From the NCBI GenBank assembly GCA_944990035.1, contig CALYLX010000150.1, positions 1-64,000 of the forward strand: 64,000 nt of DNA, given 5' to 3'. The notes under the pieces were generated by a model that was given only the letters and a program-made list of their open reading frames with translations, was not told where the DNA came from and did no database searches. How positions within the stretch are numbered: position 1 is the first letter of the stretch; each line of letters begins with the position of its first letter. Positions 23,913 to 36,356 of the stretch are shown here, piece by piece. Origin of the DNA: Clitopilus passeckerianus (lineage: Eukaryota; Basidiomycota; Agaricomycetes; Agaricales; Entolomataceae). The position numbers were made by a program, and so were the translations under genes.

Positions 23913-26912
23913 TTACGACAGGTATACGGCATACGATCCAATAACTGGTCTATGGTCACTACGACCTTCTAGCTTCCTCATTCCGCGGTCGTCAAGGGTA
24001 TCATAGCTAAGGCAGACAACATCGCCTTTACGTGGAGGAGGAGGAAGTTCAGCAATGGGCACAGGCTCAATGCTATGATTCGAATGCAATGACAAGAAAG
24101 ACGGTAGAAATGACCACTTCCTCATCGGCATCGGAATTATAGGTGTCTGGGTATGTGGCATAGTTGACGTGGTCGTGAGCCTTCTCCCACGAGGCGCCGG
24201 CGGCTTGTGCTGTTCCGCCAATGTGGGGGAAGTGACAGGCGTGGCTGCTGGATTGAATGTAGCGGAACTGGACCTCCTCAATGGCAAATCCGGGGCAGAG
24301 GGGCGACGATTCAGTCGGCCAGGGCCTGTGCCTTCCCTAGAGGTATCGACATCCTGGGAAGAACGGGTCGGCGACTGCGCGTCATCGTACGACCCAGACG
24401 CCGTTGTGGCAGTCGTTGCGATAGATACAATTGAATCTCGTCGGGGGCGCGCTGACAGCGGGCGGAATGCGTTTACAAAGAACTGGCCAAACCTAGTTCG
24501 GGGCCGCGCAATGGACCCGGGAATCTCTTCTTCAGGCTCAGGATCGGGCTCAACCGTCGTTTTCCACAGAATACGGTCACACCTGGGGGAAACAGTCAGG
24601 CGCCGCAATTTATCTCGAATCTGCCACTCACCAGCTAGGCACCCTTTGCTTGGCGGAGGAATCATACACACCCTTGTCGTAATCTTCATCTTCATCCTCC
24701 GCCAAGCTTGGCTTCGTATTGGAGCTGACCATGGTCATAGATGCAGGTCTGGCCCGACTGAGTTCTGTTGGCTCGGGTGAGGTTGCACCTGGCCGATTTG
24801 ACGTGACATCCACCGAGCTTTTTGCGACTCGTTTCCTCTTCGTAGACGCCTTGGGCTTTCTGGGCTTATGGCTGGGGGTGGAGGATGACCGAGACACGAG
24901 AGCAACCCATTTTGACTTGGCTTTATGTGCAGCTTGAGCAGCTATCGAGGTCTTGCTTTGCGAATTTGACATGAGCTGCCCCGACGTTGAGGAATAGATT
25001 TCTTCCTCCTCATCCCTCTCCGCTGTAATTCTGGACCGAGCGGATGTCCAAATAGATGAGACCATAGAAGTCCCTTCCCCGTTATACTCTTCATTGGCCC
25101 TGGCCTCCTCCTGCTCAAGCTCCTCTATCTCCCGCTCCTCCACCTCGGCCAACCGCGCGAAGTCCCCGAATCTCTTGTTCTTCTCAAGCTTTGCTTGCTT
25201 CCGCCGGATGTGCTTTAATGAACGTAATACATCATACTTGAAGGTGGGCGCAAAATTTATGGGGGCTTCCGTGAAACCGACGAAAGCGCTCTCTTCTTTC
25301 ATTAACTTTTGTAGCTGATCGAAAGCTAGAGCTTGTGCATAATCTAGCTCCCGCCGGTCAGTTTGAGTGCAGAAGCATTCATGCTGACTATTTACCTTTC
25401 CGCGAAATGAGCCAGTCCGCGTGTAAACGAGTGATATCCAACCTGAAATTCAGGTCTCCGAAAAGGAATGTGAAGTCGAATCGATCCGTTAGATCTAAGG
25501 CAGGTCAGCCGGCCTGTAAGGGGTAGGACGGTTAAGCAAATGAACGAACCCTCTGCCATACATTTGGGATTGTCTGGAGTGAGAAAGGCGTCCACAGAAA
25601 GCTCCGTCTGGGAGAACAACTGTGTATAAATATGCAACCCTTTCAACTTGCTTGTAGGCAACTTACCTTGATTTTAGCCAGGTTAGCTAGCCTATGCTGA
25701 ATCCTCCCTTCGTGCGCTGTAACCCGGTCAGAATTTCCCGCGAGAATGAAGACGTCCAGCTTACCCGCCAAGTGTGCATTTAGGAAGAGGATGGTCGTCC
25801 CGTCAAGGTTGACAGAGATCCCAACGCCTCCCTTGTTGCCTACTCTTCCACCGATCAACCCAGCAGTAACTGAGGAGTGCGAGGTTCCTGTACTGCCTCT
25901 CAGCATTTCCCATCGGCCAGACAACGCTCGACTTACCCCTAACCAAAGGCTTCAAGTCCCGGTGAATGAACACGGCGAGATAGATGCCCATCATGCGCTC
26001 CTTCACGAGGAGCTGGTACGGACCCTTCTTGGCTTCTTTCACTGAGGGACGCGGAGCCAGGGGCTTAGGTAGACTGATTTCAGTGGTAGTTGCATTCGGG
26101 GACGGAGATCGGCGTAATGGTCCAGTTCCCTGACAGTACCATTCGTCCAGTAACGATGTCCAACCCGAGGGGAGGTCATGTAAGGCCTCCTCATGCTTCT
26201 TTGCCTTCGCCGCCACTTCCTCTTTCTCCTTTCTCCTTTCCTCTTTATCAAGCTCCTTATTATCGGGTCTTCTCCAACCAGCGCCGAGGCCCATGGGTAT
26301 CCCTGCGTCCAACTGTTTCAATCCCAATTCTTGGTGTGAGTCCGTGAGCACGTACCTGAGGTGGTTGGACATTCTTGCCCAGCCCTGTGACGCGATCAGT
26401 GAGCATGAAGTAGAAGTAGGGACATCGTCGACTTACACCACGATAAAATGATATGGATGATTAGCTTCTAGGGGTAAATTGGGTATGGTCCCGGGCTTCG
26501 AGTTGCTCTCAGTCCACGGAGGTACTTTTCCAAGAAGTTCTTCAACGTCACCCTATGGGTTGCCCACCAAAAGGTAAGCCATATGTTGAAGATCGTGATA
26601 GGATATCGCACCTTTGGCAAAGAATCGTGCATATTCCATGTCACGACGCGTACTTTGAGAGCTTTTCTTGCCTCCCGAGGTGGAGAAGGGCCGTTCTCAA
26701 GGGTGGGTGACTCAGTCGTCGGGGCATTAGTATTTGGATTAGATGGAAATAGAGCATGTAGCCTGGTCAATACGGGGACATGGGCTCCTGAGCCTAGTAC
26801 AACAGCAATAATAATCAGACAAGAAGCTTTCAGCCATTCGGAGCGCAGTACCTTGGCGTAGATTCGTCTGTTTCGTCGCGGGCGGACGTCTTACCTGGGC
26901 CTTTGCACTCAT
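23913..26912 (-). CDS. Inositol polyphosphate 5-phosphatase (IPPc domain)
   Basis: Removes the 5-phosphate of phosphoinositides, so it acts in membrane traffic and signalling. Exons in order show VVTWNMHDSLPK (first catalytic motif), AGQECPTTSG (Mg-binding E), FIHRDLKPLVRG, GNKGGVGISVNLDGTTILFL, NAHLAAHEGRIQHRLANLAK (intron within HLAA), FDFTFLFGDLNFRLD, FAPTFKYD, VPSWCDRILW and SDHRPVIGSYAVYL at the end. All catalytic motifs are present. About 190 residues of charged, serine-rich sequence sit between FAPTFKYD and PSWCDRILW, an unusually long insert, and a lysine/glutamate-rich insert (NKELDKEERRKEKEEVAAKA) lies after AGQECP. There is no SAC1 domain in view. The start is tentative: ATG 26912 gives MSAKAP but needs one lost C to join the next exon, and the frame with TRLHALFPS is certain from 26790 on. 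Confidence 0.88.
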
Positions 26913-27456
26913 CGCGGGTTCAAATGCTTCACCAGAGACTAGTCGAACCAGGTGATGGGCATTCAGGCCGCGAACGAGTGTGTTCCTAGCTCAAGCCACG
27001 TTGACTTAGGGCCTTGAGGTTTCCGCTTGGTGCAATTCACCGGCGCCGTGGCAGGAACTGCTGAGATTGACAAGGACAGCGACAACGACCAAGCGGCTAA
27101 GGCGTTCCTGTGGTCACCACGTGACCTCTACACGTCGCGTCTCCTGGAGCAGAGACCTAGAAATGGTCGATGCGAAAAGCCTTGAAGGCGGAGTAGACAT
27201 CAGCCAGGCCAGGGGTTGCAGATCTTGAGGAGCTATGACGCATCAAGGATTGCAGAAAATGTCAAATTATAATACTACGAACATTATACGGAGGCATACT
27301 ATGGATACGGGCTTGAACGAAGGTCATAATAATAGTACAACGAAAGCTTGAGTGGCAATTACTTGCATATCAAGAGAGTATGTGGAAATGAAATGCACGA
27401 GTGTTCCCATAATGATAGAAAATGAATCAGAAAGGTGCCATGGAGAAGGTATTGAT
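26913..27456. other. Intergenic, no gene recognised
   Basis: About 0.54 kb between the 5-phosphatase start and the NPT1 stop. No open frame with recognisable content. It should hold the 5-phosphatase promoter and the NPT1 3' end. Confidence 0.5.
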
Positions 27457-29446
27457 TCAGAATGTGAGGTCGTAGAGTTGTTTCACCAGCTTGAGGGTCG
27501 CTGGATCTCCTTTGGTCTACAAAAGAAACTCATCAGAACAGAGGTCATCATTAATATCCACCAGCCACACGCACCTTGGTCACATCATCGCTAATTTTGA
27601 TGCATGGCTTCTCCTCCACAGTAGCCAACTTGATAACCATATTCAATGCCTTGCTCTTCTCTTTACCCCCACTCGATGCCAACTTGTAGTCATTCGTAAG
27701 CGATGTACCGATTCCAAAGGAAACTGATAGATGGGAGAGAAAAGTAATCGTGGTCCACATTAGCCACATCTCCGAGACAGGGATGGAACAAAAGGAAAAC
27801 GTACCTCGGTCCAATCCAAGTTCGGTCGTTTGCTTCTGTAGCCGCAGGACCTTGTCCACGTTTAGGCCGTCAGAGAACACATATCGCTTCTGCCGCGGGT
27901 CAATCCCGAGCGATTCATACATCTCTTTCGCGCGTGGAGCGAACGCAAATGGATCGCCGGAGTCCTGACGAAGGCCTGTCCACCGTGCGGCGCGTGCGGG
28001 ATCCAATGAGAAATCCTATCGGGATTCCAACATGAGTACGCATTCTTTTGGGAAACATCAAAGGAAAAAGAAGCGAGTCGAAGTAAACGGATTTGTGGTC
28101 CGTATGTCCAGCGCGAGAATGTCGATTTCGCGGCTGGGGATCAAGCTGCCACACCATGGGACATATGTCGAAAGTGGGCAGCTGATAGGAAAAACTGGGA
28201 GATAGATGCTAGGAACAGAAATACTCACTTGGAAGAATGCTTTTGTGGTGAAGGTGTCAGTCAAAGCAATCAGATGTTGATCGCCATAGACCTCCTCCCA
28301 GAGGGCGAGTGCTTTGCAGTTGGCCTGTTCGTAACCCTTCAATGCGGCAACCTAAGGAACCGGACATCAGGTGAGTATGATGGTTACAATTGAATGTATT
28401 GAGTTATGACTTACACCCATAAACCATTCGCTGTAGGATCAACAATCAACAGGGGCAAACGTCAGACCGTCAGTGCCCGTCCGATATAGGAACCTAATAA
28501 GGTGTACTTACTGGGCGATCGTTCCAACGGGTGTAACGCCATATTTACGTGCCAAGTATACCTGAGGGACGGGGAAGGTGAGTTCGGAAGGGGATTGGGC
28601 TAGTCGAATCAGACCACATACGTTACTCGTCCCTGCGAATCGGCCAGGGAGGGGATTGGCAGATTCTCGGGAGAAATCGCTGGCAGCTTGGACGAGTGAC
28701 TTTAGAACGATATCGTGTCCATAGAAGGTCCGCCGTCTGCGCGTTCCGAGTTCGCTGAATGCACAACCGGCCTCCAGCATCTTTCGGGCCTTTTCGTAAG
28801 CAAGATCTGTGTGATGGGACACCCGGTTAGCACGAGATATCGATAGACAGTTCAATTGGAAGGCCGACTCGCCTTCTTGGCCGTCATAGGACCAGTCGGT
28901 CATTTGGGTGGTGAAGTAGCACTCGGAGAGCGACGCCATGAGCGGCACCTCCCATAGAATAGTCTCAACCCAAGGACCGGTAGCTTCGAGGTCGAGGCGC
29001 CCTGATAGGCCGTCCTCGGATACGGGTGTAAAGGTGACTTTGACTTGTTCTGGTTTGAAGCGATAGGATGCTAGGTAGTCAAGGTATTCCTGTGTGAAGT
29101 ATGGACATGTCTCTTGGAGCCATTGACGCTCGCCGGGGGTCAAGACGAGGTCGGTAAATTCTAAGCGACGGGGATTAGAGAGAGAGAGGAGTATGTCTGT
29201 TTGACATACGGGAGATGGCAGTCCTGAAACGCTCGACACATTGTCTTGAGAACAATGTATCGAGGTTACGGTTTGTAAAGCGATAGGTGCACTCTACACG
29301 AGGAAACTGCTGCAGCACTGCTTGTTGCATAGTAAACTGTGGGTCCACGAGTCAGCGATAAGAACGATAGGAGATGTCGAGCACCATACCTTGTAGAGGT
29401 CAGTGTCGAGGAGCGAGATAGGTGAAGGTGCAGTTGCGGAAGACAT
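27457..29446 (-). CDS. NPT1: Nicotinate phosphoribosyltransferase
   Basis: NAD salvage enzyme: makes nicotinate mononucleotide from nicotinate and PRPP with ATP hydrolysis. ATG 29446 starts MSSATAPSPISLLDTDLYK, followed by TMQQAVLQQFPRVECTYRFT, which is the substrate-binding N-terminus of the family. Later come EFTDLVLTPGERQWLQ, LWEVPLMASLSECYF, AGCAFSELGTRRRRTF (the FSEFGTRRR-type motif), GTSNVCGLIRLA, GTIAQEWFMGV and TDTFTTKAFF, then GLRQDSGDPFAF (PRPP/phosphate site), KRYVFSDGLNVDKV and FGIGTSLTND. Short introns, including GTATGT..TTAG after FRTAIS. The last exon ends LKLVKQLYDLTF. No frame break seen. Divergent from RRP41. Confidence 0.93.
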
Positions 29447-29782
29447 GGTTGAGGAGAATGAGGACCTGACGTGTTGTAGGGGCAGTGTTATATATGTGAG
29501 CAGCCCCCCTTACGCCAGACCTTGGCTAGTTCAGATGGAGTTAGCTGTGAATTCAGGGAACGTTGACACTGACAGGTAACTCCAAAGGCGTAAACACCTA
29601 ATGGGGGTATGAACACTGCCGCCGGCCTGACCCCCCGATCATCGTTGATTTATTTCCGGTTCCTTTCAGACTTCCACCCCTTGCGCATCGTGGACATCGT
29701 GACCCTCCACTTGAATCTTCATTTGGCATTCACGCGGTGTGGCATCGCTAAACCTCGCTTTCCTTCCACTTTTTCGGTACAG
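29447..29782. promoter_or_regulatory. Divergent intergenic promoter region, NPT1 / RRP41
   Basis: About 336 bases between opposing starts. A TATATATG at 29491-29498 lies about 45 bases upstream of the NPT1 start on the minus strand and may be its TATA element. Inferred. Confidence 0.45.
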
Positions 29783-30730
29783 ATGGTCCGCGTTTCGTCT
29801 TCGTCATTTCTTTCACGAACTTTGGCATTTACCATGCTTTTCTTTCCCGACAGGGCTCCCGCGTTGAAATTCTCAACGAAGGTGGTTATCGATCAGATGG
29901 AAGAAGACAATACGAGCTACGCGATATGGCTATCGATCTCACACAGCAAGGAATAGCAGATGGTTCTGCTACCGTTTCACATGGGCTAACAAATATACTT
30001 GTGACGGTCTTTGGTCCCAGAGAAGCAAAGATGCGTTCTCAAACGATACATGACAGAGCAAACATCAACGTAGAAGTTAATGTTGCGGCTTTTAGTACTG
30101 GGGAACGACGCAAGCGAACGCGAGGCGACAAGTAGGCTTCAGAACTTTCCCTCGTCGTTTCTCACATCTAATCAACCCATGTAAAAAAACTTCTCCTCCA
30201 GGCGTGTCCTTGAACTAGCTGCAACGATCAAATCCACCTTTGAACCGGTGGTGCAGACCAATCTGTACCCGAGGTCACAAATTGACATTTTCGTCCAAGT
30301 TCTTCAGCAAGATGGAGGCCTCCTGCAGGCATGTATTAATGCAACCACGTTGGCTCTCGTAGGCGCTGGCATTCCGCTTTTGGACTTTGTGTGTGCCGTA
30401 ACCGGCGGTGTCCACTCAACGTCCCCACTCCTGGACCTTACTCAGCTGGAAGAAAACGACATACCTCATATCACGGTCGCTATCATGCCCAAGACCGGGA
30501 AGGTCACGCTCGTTACGATGGAGACAAGACTACATGTGGATAGATTTGAGGAGATATTCAGGCTAGCAGGTGACGCAGGCAAAGTTATCCACGGCGAGAT
30601 GAAAACTGCGGTTAGATCACGCACGGGAAGATTAGTGGACGCGATGAGTTCGGGACCTCGTACATCTGGGGCAATAGTCGCGGATACGTTAGATAGGGAC
30701 CAGGATGATGATCGAATGGATGAGCAATGA
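29783..30730 (+). CDS. RRP41: Exosome core subunit RRP41 (RNase PH family)
   Basis: Subunit of the RNA exosome ring that feeds RNA to RRP44/RRP6 for 3'-5' decay; in eukaryotes this ring subunit is usually inactive. Coding sequence: VEILNEGGYRSDGRRQYELR, the typical start of RRP41/SKI6, then GSATVSHGLTNILVTVFGPR, ERRKRTRGDKRVLELAATIK and YPRSQIDIFVQVLQQDGG, then GVHSTSPLLDLTQLEEND and VTLVTMETRLHVDRFEEIF. A 67-base intron lies after RGDK (GTAGGC..CTCCAG). The start needs care: ATG 29783 is followed at once by a 68-base intron (29786-29853, ending CCCGACAG) and exon GSRVEIL, giving MGSRVEIL. The alternative, ATG 29834, would need one extra G. I prefer the first. Stop TGA 30728-30730. Confidence 0.9.
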
Positions 30731-30881
30731 GGTCAGGATACTTTCTCAGTGGCCGGACTTTGCTTCAACATGATACACACGACCCCAGAACTAATTACCT
30801 GAGGTTATAATCTAAGGGTGCACACGTTTTGTTGAGTCAAGTCCCAAACTGCACGAATACAACAAAGTACATCAAGCCATG

Positions 30882-31862
<981 letters not shown>

Positions 31863-32078
31863 TATCGTCAGAAGAAATCAATGCCGAGCCGGTATAGAGT
31901 TGAAGACCAAAGGCAAAACCGCTTGACGCCGCAAGCGCCGCTCCCCTGCATGTGGATCAGTATACATCACGTGACTCCGCGAAATGGTATTTTTCTTTGA
32001 GTGTCGCGCTGGTTCCGAGTTCCTCCACTCTCGTCTCTTCCTTCCACTACGTTCACCGTAAATCCAAAAGTTCTAGCA
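31863..32078. promoter_or_regulatory. Short divergent promoter region, TRM8 / CIT1
   Basis: 216 bases shared by two opposing starts. It contains CACGTGA at 31969-31975, an E-box-like core that could serve either gene. Inferred from layout. Confidence 0.45.
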
Positions 32079-33942
32079 ATGGCTGCGCCTGCTCGTTCAC
32101 TTCTCAAGGCCGTGAGTATTGATAGTCCATCGTCGAAGTGTCTCGGCAAACTCACAGTTACTTCGCTCCGTCAGTCAAGACCCGTCTTCCGAAGCACCTT
32201 TGCGTCTTCGGTCCGATTCTCGTCTACTGGCGCAAAACCTATCACTCTCAAGGAGAGGCTCGCTGAGCTCATCCCCGTTGAGTTGGAGAATGTACGTGGC
32301 TGGTGCTTCGCTGGCAAGCCGCCCCATGCTTAATGGTGAATCATTAGGTGAAACGAATTCGCGCTGAACACGGGAAGAAAGCCTTTGGCCCCGTTGTTGT
32401 CGACCAGCTTTACGGGTAAGTAACATGGCTTGCGAATCACCTGCCATGTCTTATGATTCTCCTAGTGGTATGCGCGGCCTTCCCGCCCTTATCTGGGACG
32501 GTTCCGTTCTGGATGCCGGTACGAAGCTTTGATTATTCCCCGACCCTTCTGCTTCTTAACCATGTGGATTCACAGAGGAGGGTATCCGTTTCCGTGGAAA
32601 GACCATTCCTGAGTGCCAGGAACTTCTTCCCAAAGCCCCTGGTGGATCTGAGCCGCTTCCTGAGGCTCTTTTCTGGCTACTCGTAACAGGTGAAGTTCCT
32701 ACTCAGGAGCAAGTCACCCAGCTGTCCAAGGACTGGGCTGCTCGTGCTGCCATCCCTGAGTTCGTTGAGGAACTCCTTGACCGATGCCCGCCCACGCTTC
32801 ACCCCATGAGCCAGTTCTCTTTGGCCGTCACTGCTGTACGTTACGCACACCTTTCTTTAGAGCCCCTTCTCATCCACCACACTATCTAGCTTAACCATGA
32901 CTCTGCCTTCGCCAAAGCCTACCAGGATGGTGTCCACAAGAAGGAGTATTGGGGACCTGCCTTCGAGGATTGCATGGACCTGTGAGTTCCCCAACAAAAT
33001 TTCGATTGATGACGTCATTCACCGGTAACCTCTAGTATTGCTAAATTGCCTAACATCGCCGGTCGCATCTACCGCAACGTTTTCGGCAAGGGCAAGCTCC
33101 CTGCTATCGACGCCAACAAGGACTATTCCGCCAACTTGTCCACCCTCCTCGGCTTCGGCGACAATGAGGCCTTCACCGAGCTCCTCCGTCTCTACATCAC
33201 CATCCACAGTGATCACGAAGGTGGCAACGTCTCTGCTCACACTGGCAAGCTCGTCGGCTCTGCTCTCTCCGATCCGTTCCTCTCCTACGCTGCCGCACTG
33301 AACGGTTTGGCTGGTCCTCTCCACGGTCTCGCCAACCAGGAAGTCCTCCTCTGGCTCCGCAAGATGCAGTCCAAGATTGGTGAAGACGCTTCTGATGAGG
33401 CTGTCAAGGAATACATCTGGTCCACCCTCAAGGGCGGCCAGGTCGTCCCCGGTTATGGCCATGCCGTCTTGAGGAAGACTGATCCTCGCTACACCGCTCA
33501 ACGCGAGTTCGCACTCAAGCACCTCCCTGATGACAAGCTCTTCAAGCTCGTCGGACAGGTCTATAACCTTGTTCCTGATATCCTGCTCGAGGTAAGCTTG
33601 ACGTAAATCGTCAAAGACTTTGGATTGGATCGCTTATTCTCTTCGTTTCGACAGGCTGGCAAGGCTAAGAACCCTTGGCCCAATGTGGATGCCCACTCTG
33701 GTGTCCTCCTTTCTTACTACGGTCTCACCCAGATGCAGTACTACACTGTTCTCTTCGGTGTTTCTCGTGCCTTCGGTGTCGCCGCTCAGTTAATCTGGGA
33801 TCGTGCCCTCGGTGCTCGTGAGTATCTTCCTTGACGCCAGTATCTTGACGTGTGATCTGACATTGCGCTATCTGCAGCTCTTGAGCGTCCCAAGTCCTAC
33901 TCGAGCGCCGCCATCGACAAAATGTTCAAGACCAAGCAGTAA
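32079..33942 (+). CDS. CIT1: Mitochondrial citrate synthase
   Basis: Condenses acetyl-CoA and oxaloacetate to citrate in the TCA cycle. ATG 32079 opens a mitochondrial presequence ([11 protein letters not shown], then after an intron [20 protein letters not shown]). Core: [123 protein letters not shown] (catalytic His), [14 protein letters not shown] (second His) and [19 protein letters not shown] (catalytic Asp). It ends MFKTKQ. About eight introns of 46-75 bases, all GT..AG. The first intron acceptor is CGTCAG at ~32173; a nearer CACAG would break the frame. Codon use is strongly biased to C-ending codons, as expected for a highly expressed gene. No frame error seen. Confidence 0.96.
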
Positions 33943-34484
33943 ATCACGTATTAGGCTGATTTTTGCTTAGCTCTTATTGTTATACGATTTTACGATTATA
34001 TGTCACTTAATGCATAGACTTTGGAGCAATGCTTATCCGTTTGCTTTGCTTTCCCCACTCTTGACTTTTGGAAGGATCAGAAAACTCTTGCCGTTATTAA
34101 GTCATGAATGATGAAGATGTAATGTGAAGTTGGTGTGATTTATTCACCCGTCAGCACCTCACCGATGGATCTGACGGCCGACGGACTAACAACAGCTGCT
34201 TCTAATAACGTACTACGCTGCTCCGTGTCCATCCACATTTTGAGAACTCGACACCCATGAGAAGGTTGAAGCAAACCAGAATGACTTTGGGAATGTGGCT
34301 GTGTCTGCTACCATATCAGGCAATCAAACCGACATTTCGTCTGTCTTGCTGCCGAAGCCATTCGTGTTCTGCTCTGGCAACGCAGCCAACTCGGCCAGCT
34401 ATATACGCCGTCCATAAGCTCGCAGCTGTTCCTTAAACTTGCCACTATAGCTGCATCTAAACCACCTTCTTCATTACCAACAAT
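33943..34484. other. Intergenic between CIT1 and the mitofissin gene
   Basis: About 0.54 kb holding the CIT1 3' end and the promoter of the next gene. No coding signal or repeat seen. Confidence 0.5.
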
Positions 34485-34781
34485 ATGGTTCTCGGAAGAC
34501 TCACACACTATGCAGTTGACGCAGTACTTGTATCAACGGTGCTTGCTGGCGTGAAACGCTCAAGCGGCTTTGGGTGCGTTGGTTTTCCATTCGTTTCATT
34601 ACGGCCCACGCTTAAACACCCTTCTTTACCCAGCCCAGATGCTGGCACAATTGCAGACCCAACTATGCGTTCCGTGGCAGAGAAGTTTCTCGGAGTGGGA
34701 GAAACCGTCTTCGACATGATACAAGGGACAGCTGTTAATAGTTCATACTTCAAGCGAGACACCTCTGGCCGCTCAAGATGA
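34485..34781 (+). CDS. ATG44: Mitofissin Atg44 (former DUF1748 family)
   Basis: Small intermembrane-space protein that drives mitochondrial fission during mitophagy in yeasts. Exon 1 (34485-34573) reads MVLGRLTHYAVDAVLVSTVL then AGVKRSSGFG, the hallmark N-terminus of the family with an amphipathic first helix. A 60-base intron (34574-34633, GTGCGT..CCCAG) follows. Exon 2 gives PDAGTIADPTMRSVAEKFLG, GETVFDMIQGTAVNSSYFKR and DTSGRSR. The spliced protein has 78 residues, the usual size. The intron length is a multiple of three and has no stop, so a plain ORF finder would report a 98-residue unspliced product. The frame is clean. Confidence 0.9.
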   Translation: MVLGRLTHYAVDAVLVSTVLAGVKRSSGFGCVGFPFVSLRPTLKHPSLPSPDAGTIADPTMRSVAEKFLGVGETVFDMIQGTAVNSSYFKRDTSGRSR

Positions 34782-34981
34782 CGGTTCTACGGTTGGGTCG
34801 TGTGATAATATGACGACAAGCCGGCGGCTGGGGACCCTGCTATTTTGGATTTGAGAGTTTGGCGGAGGCACAGAGGGGCCTCGTTTGTCGAGGAAGCTCA
34901 ATGGCATGGGTGCCTATTTACACACGGGGTTAAGTTCCCTCATCTTCATTATTCTCTGAATGGGACATATTGTATTTGGTA

Positions 34982-35344
34982 TCACAGCTTCAAGTCATCG
35001 AAATAAACCCATAATCTCTCCTCTTTTCTCACCACCTGTCCTCGCGATATCTGGCGGATAATCTCATGAGTTGTGAACTCTGTTTGCTCGCTTGTGGTGG
35101 CCTTCTTTGAACGTATCTTTCTTATTCTGACTCTGATTCTGTTCGCCCCCGCGGGATCCAGACTGCCTTTACGAGACGAATGCCATCTCAAGTCGACATT
35201 TGCCACGGGAACTTTTTCCACAAATAATGCATCTTGGCGATTGTGCGCTCCTCGACGGTTCAATATCTTGACAATTGTGCAGGATCGAGTTTCCATTCCG
35301 AGATACATCCATTGTCTATCATGAGCTTGATTTCGCAGGCTCAT
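34982..35344 (-). CDS. Hypothetical 120-residue ORF
   Basis: Single open frame with ATG at 35344 and stop at 34982. The translation is basic (many R and K), starts MSLRNQAHDRQWMYLGMETR and ends VYFDDLKL. I recognise no domain, signal peptide or membrane span. It could be the last exon of a longer gene or a chance frame. Its length and even amino-acid use make it worth listing, but support is weak. Confidence 0.2.
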   Translation of the reverse strand: MSLRNQAHDRQWMYLGMETRSCTIVKILNRRGAHNRQDALFVEKVPVANVDLRWHSSRKGSLDPAGANRIRVRIRKIRSKKATTSEQTEFTTHEIIRQISRGQVVRKEERLWVYFDDLKL

Positions 35345-36356
35345 TCATATCGCATATTTTGGCAACACGAAGTGCTTTCTCGACCGATGCTTCTCGAGCT
35401 CTGATGCACATGGCTCTACTCGACTCTGTTCCAGCTGACAACAACAGCGAGTCGCTCTGTTCGCCATTCGGCCTCAGTCATTCCCGGGTCCGACGGGCTA
35501 AATAAAATGAATGTTGACGCTGAGGTACATCCATATGCATTAAACAGCGATCATGGAGCGCTATAGCAGGGTCGGGCCTGGAGCGAAGGTTTTCAAGGTT
35601 TTTGGCAGTTGCCTGCCACTCGCCTATCATAATCAAGGCAGATCAAGATACGCATGTTTGTCTCCCCAGAGTTCAGCATGTAGTGTCAGGTACAGGATAG
35701 AGAATAGGACGGCTTTCAGTGGCTTGGTTTCAGCGGATAAGCCCCAACAACCGTTCGCGGGTGTCAAGTCTATGTCAAGCCTATCTTAAGGCTGTAGGCG
35801 TCTTTCCGAGTCGTGGGTATCTCGCGAGTCCACACTACGCCTCATTGTCGCGTATGCGAGGATAATTCTCATCGCGTTGCGTGATGACAGGGAATTTGCA
35901 AAGATGCAGACTTTCACAGGCGATAAAAGTATCTCCTACGGCCGATGGAAATCCGGCGGTTGTTTTCAGCGCCATGGCTATTCATGGCGTTCAAGAGGAC
36001 ATCTCCGGCGCCCCATGTGTGGTCTAGCTTGAATGTATCCTGGGGCCCGGAAATATGAGTGGCTCTTTGGAAGTCAATTTGCGGTGAATGCTCTTCGGAG
36101 CGAAATCTGTCATGTTTCGGATCGTCTACCTCACCTAGCAGCACAACGAAACAGTGATTTTGAAATGATTCTAGCAGACAGCTCCGTTTCAAACGTCGCG
36201 ACTATTAAGCGTTCGTTTTGGCAGCGTAGGCAGCATTTAACTCAGTACCAGGCGCTAGAGATGGGATTCGAATTCACGATCGCTTGGACGTCTCCAAGCC
36301 AGGTTGAAAATATTCTAATCATGGTTGCATCGCATGTGGGACTAGCGAAATTATGA
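35345..36356. other. Intergenic, no gene recognised
   Basis: About 1 kb between the hypothetical ORF and the AP-3 beta stop. Frames of 78 codons (35553-35789, +) and 92 codons (35914-36192, -) are open, but neither shows a motif. Confidence 0.45.
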
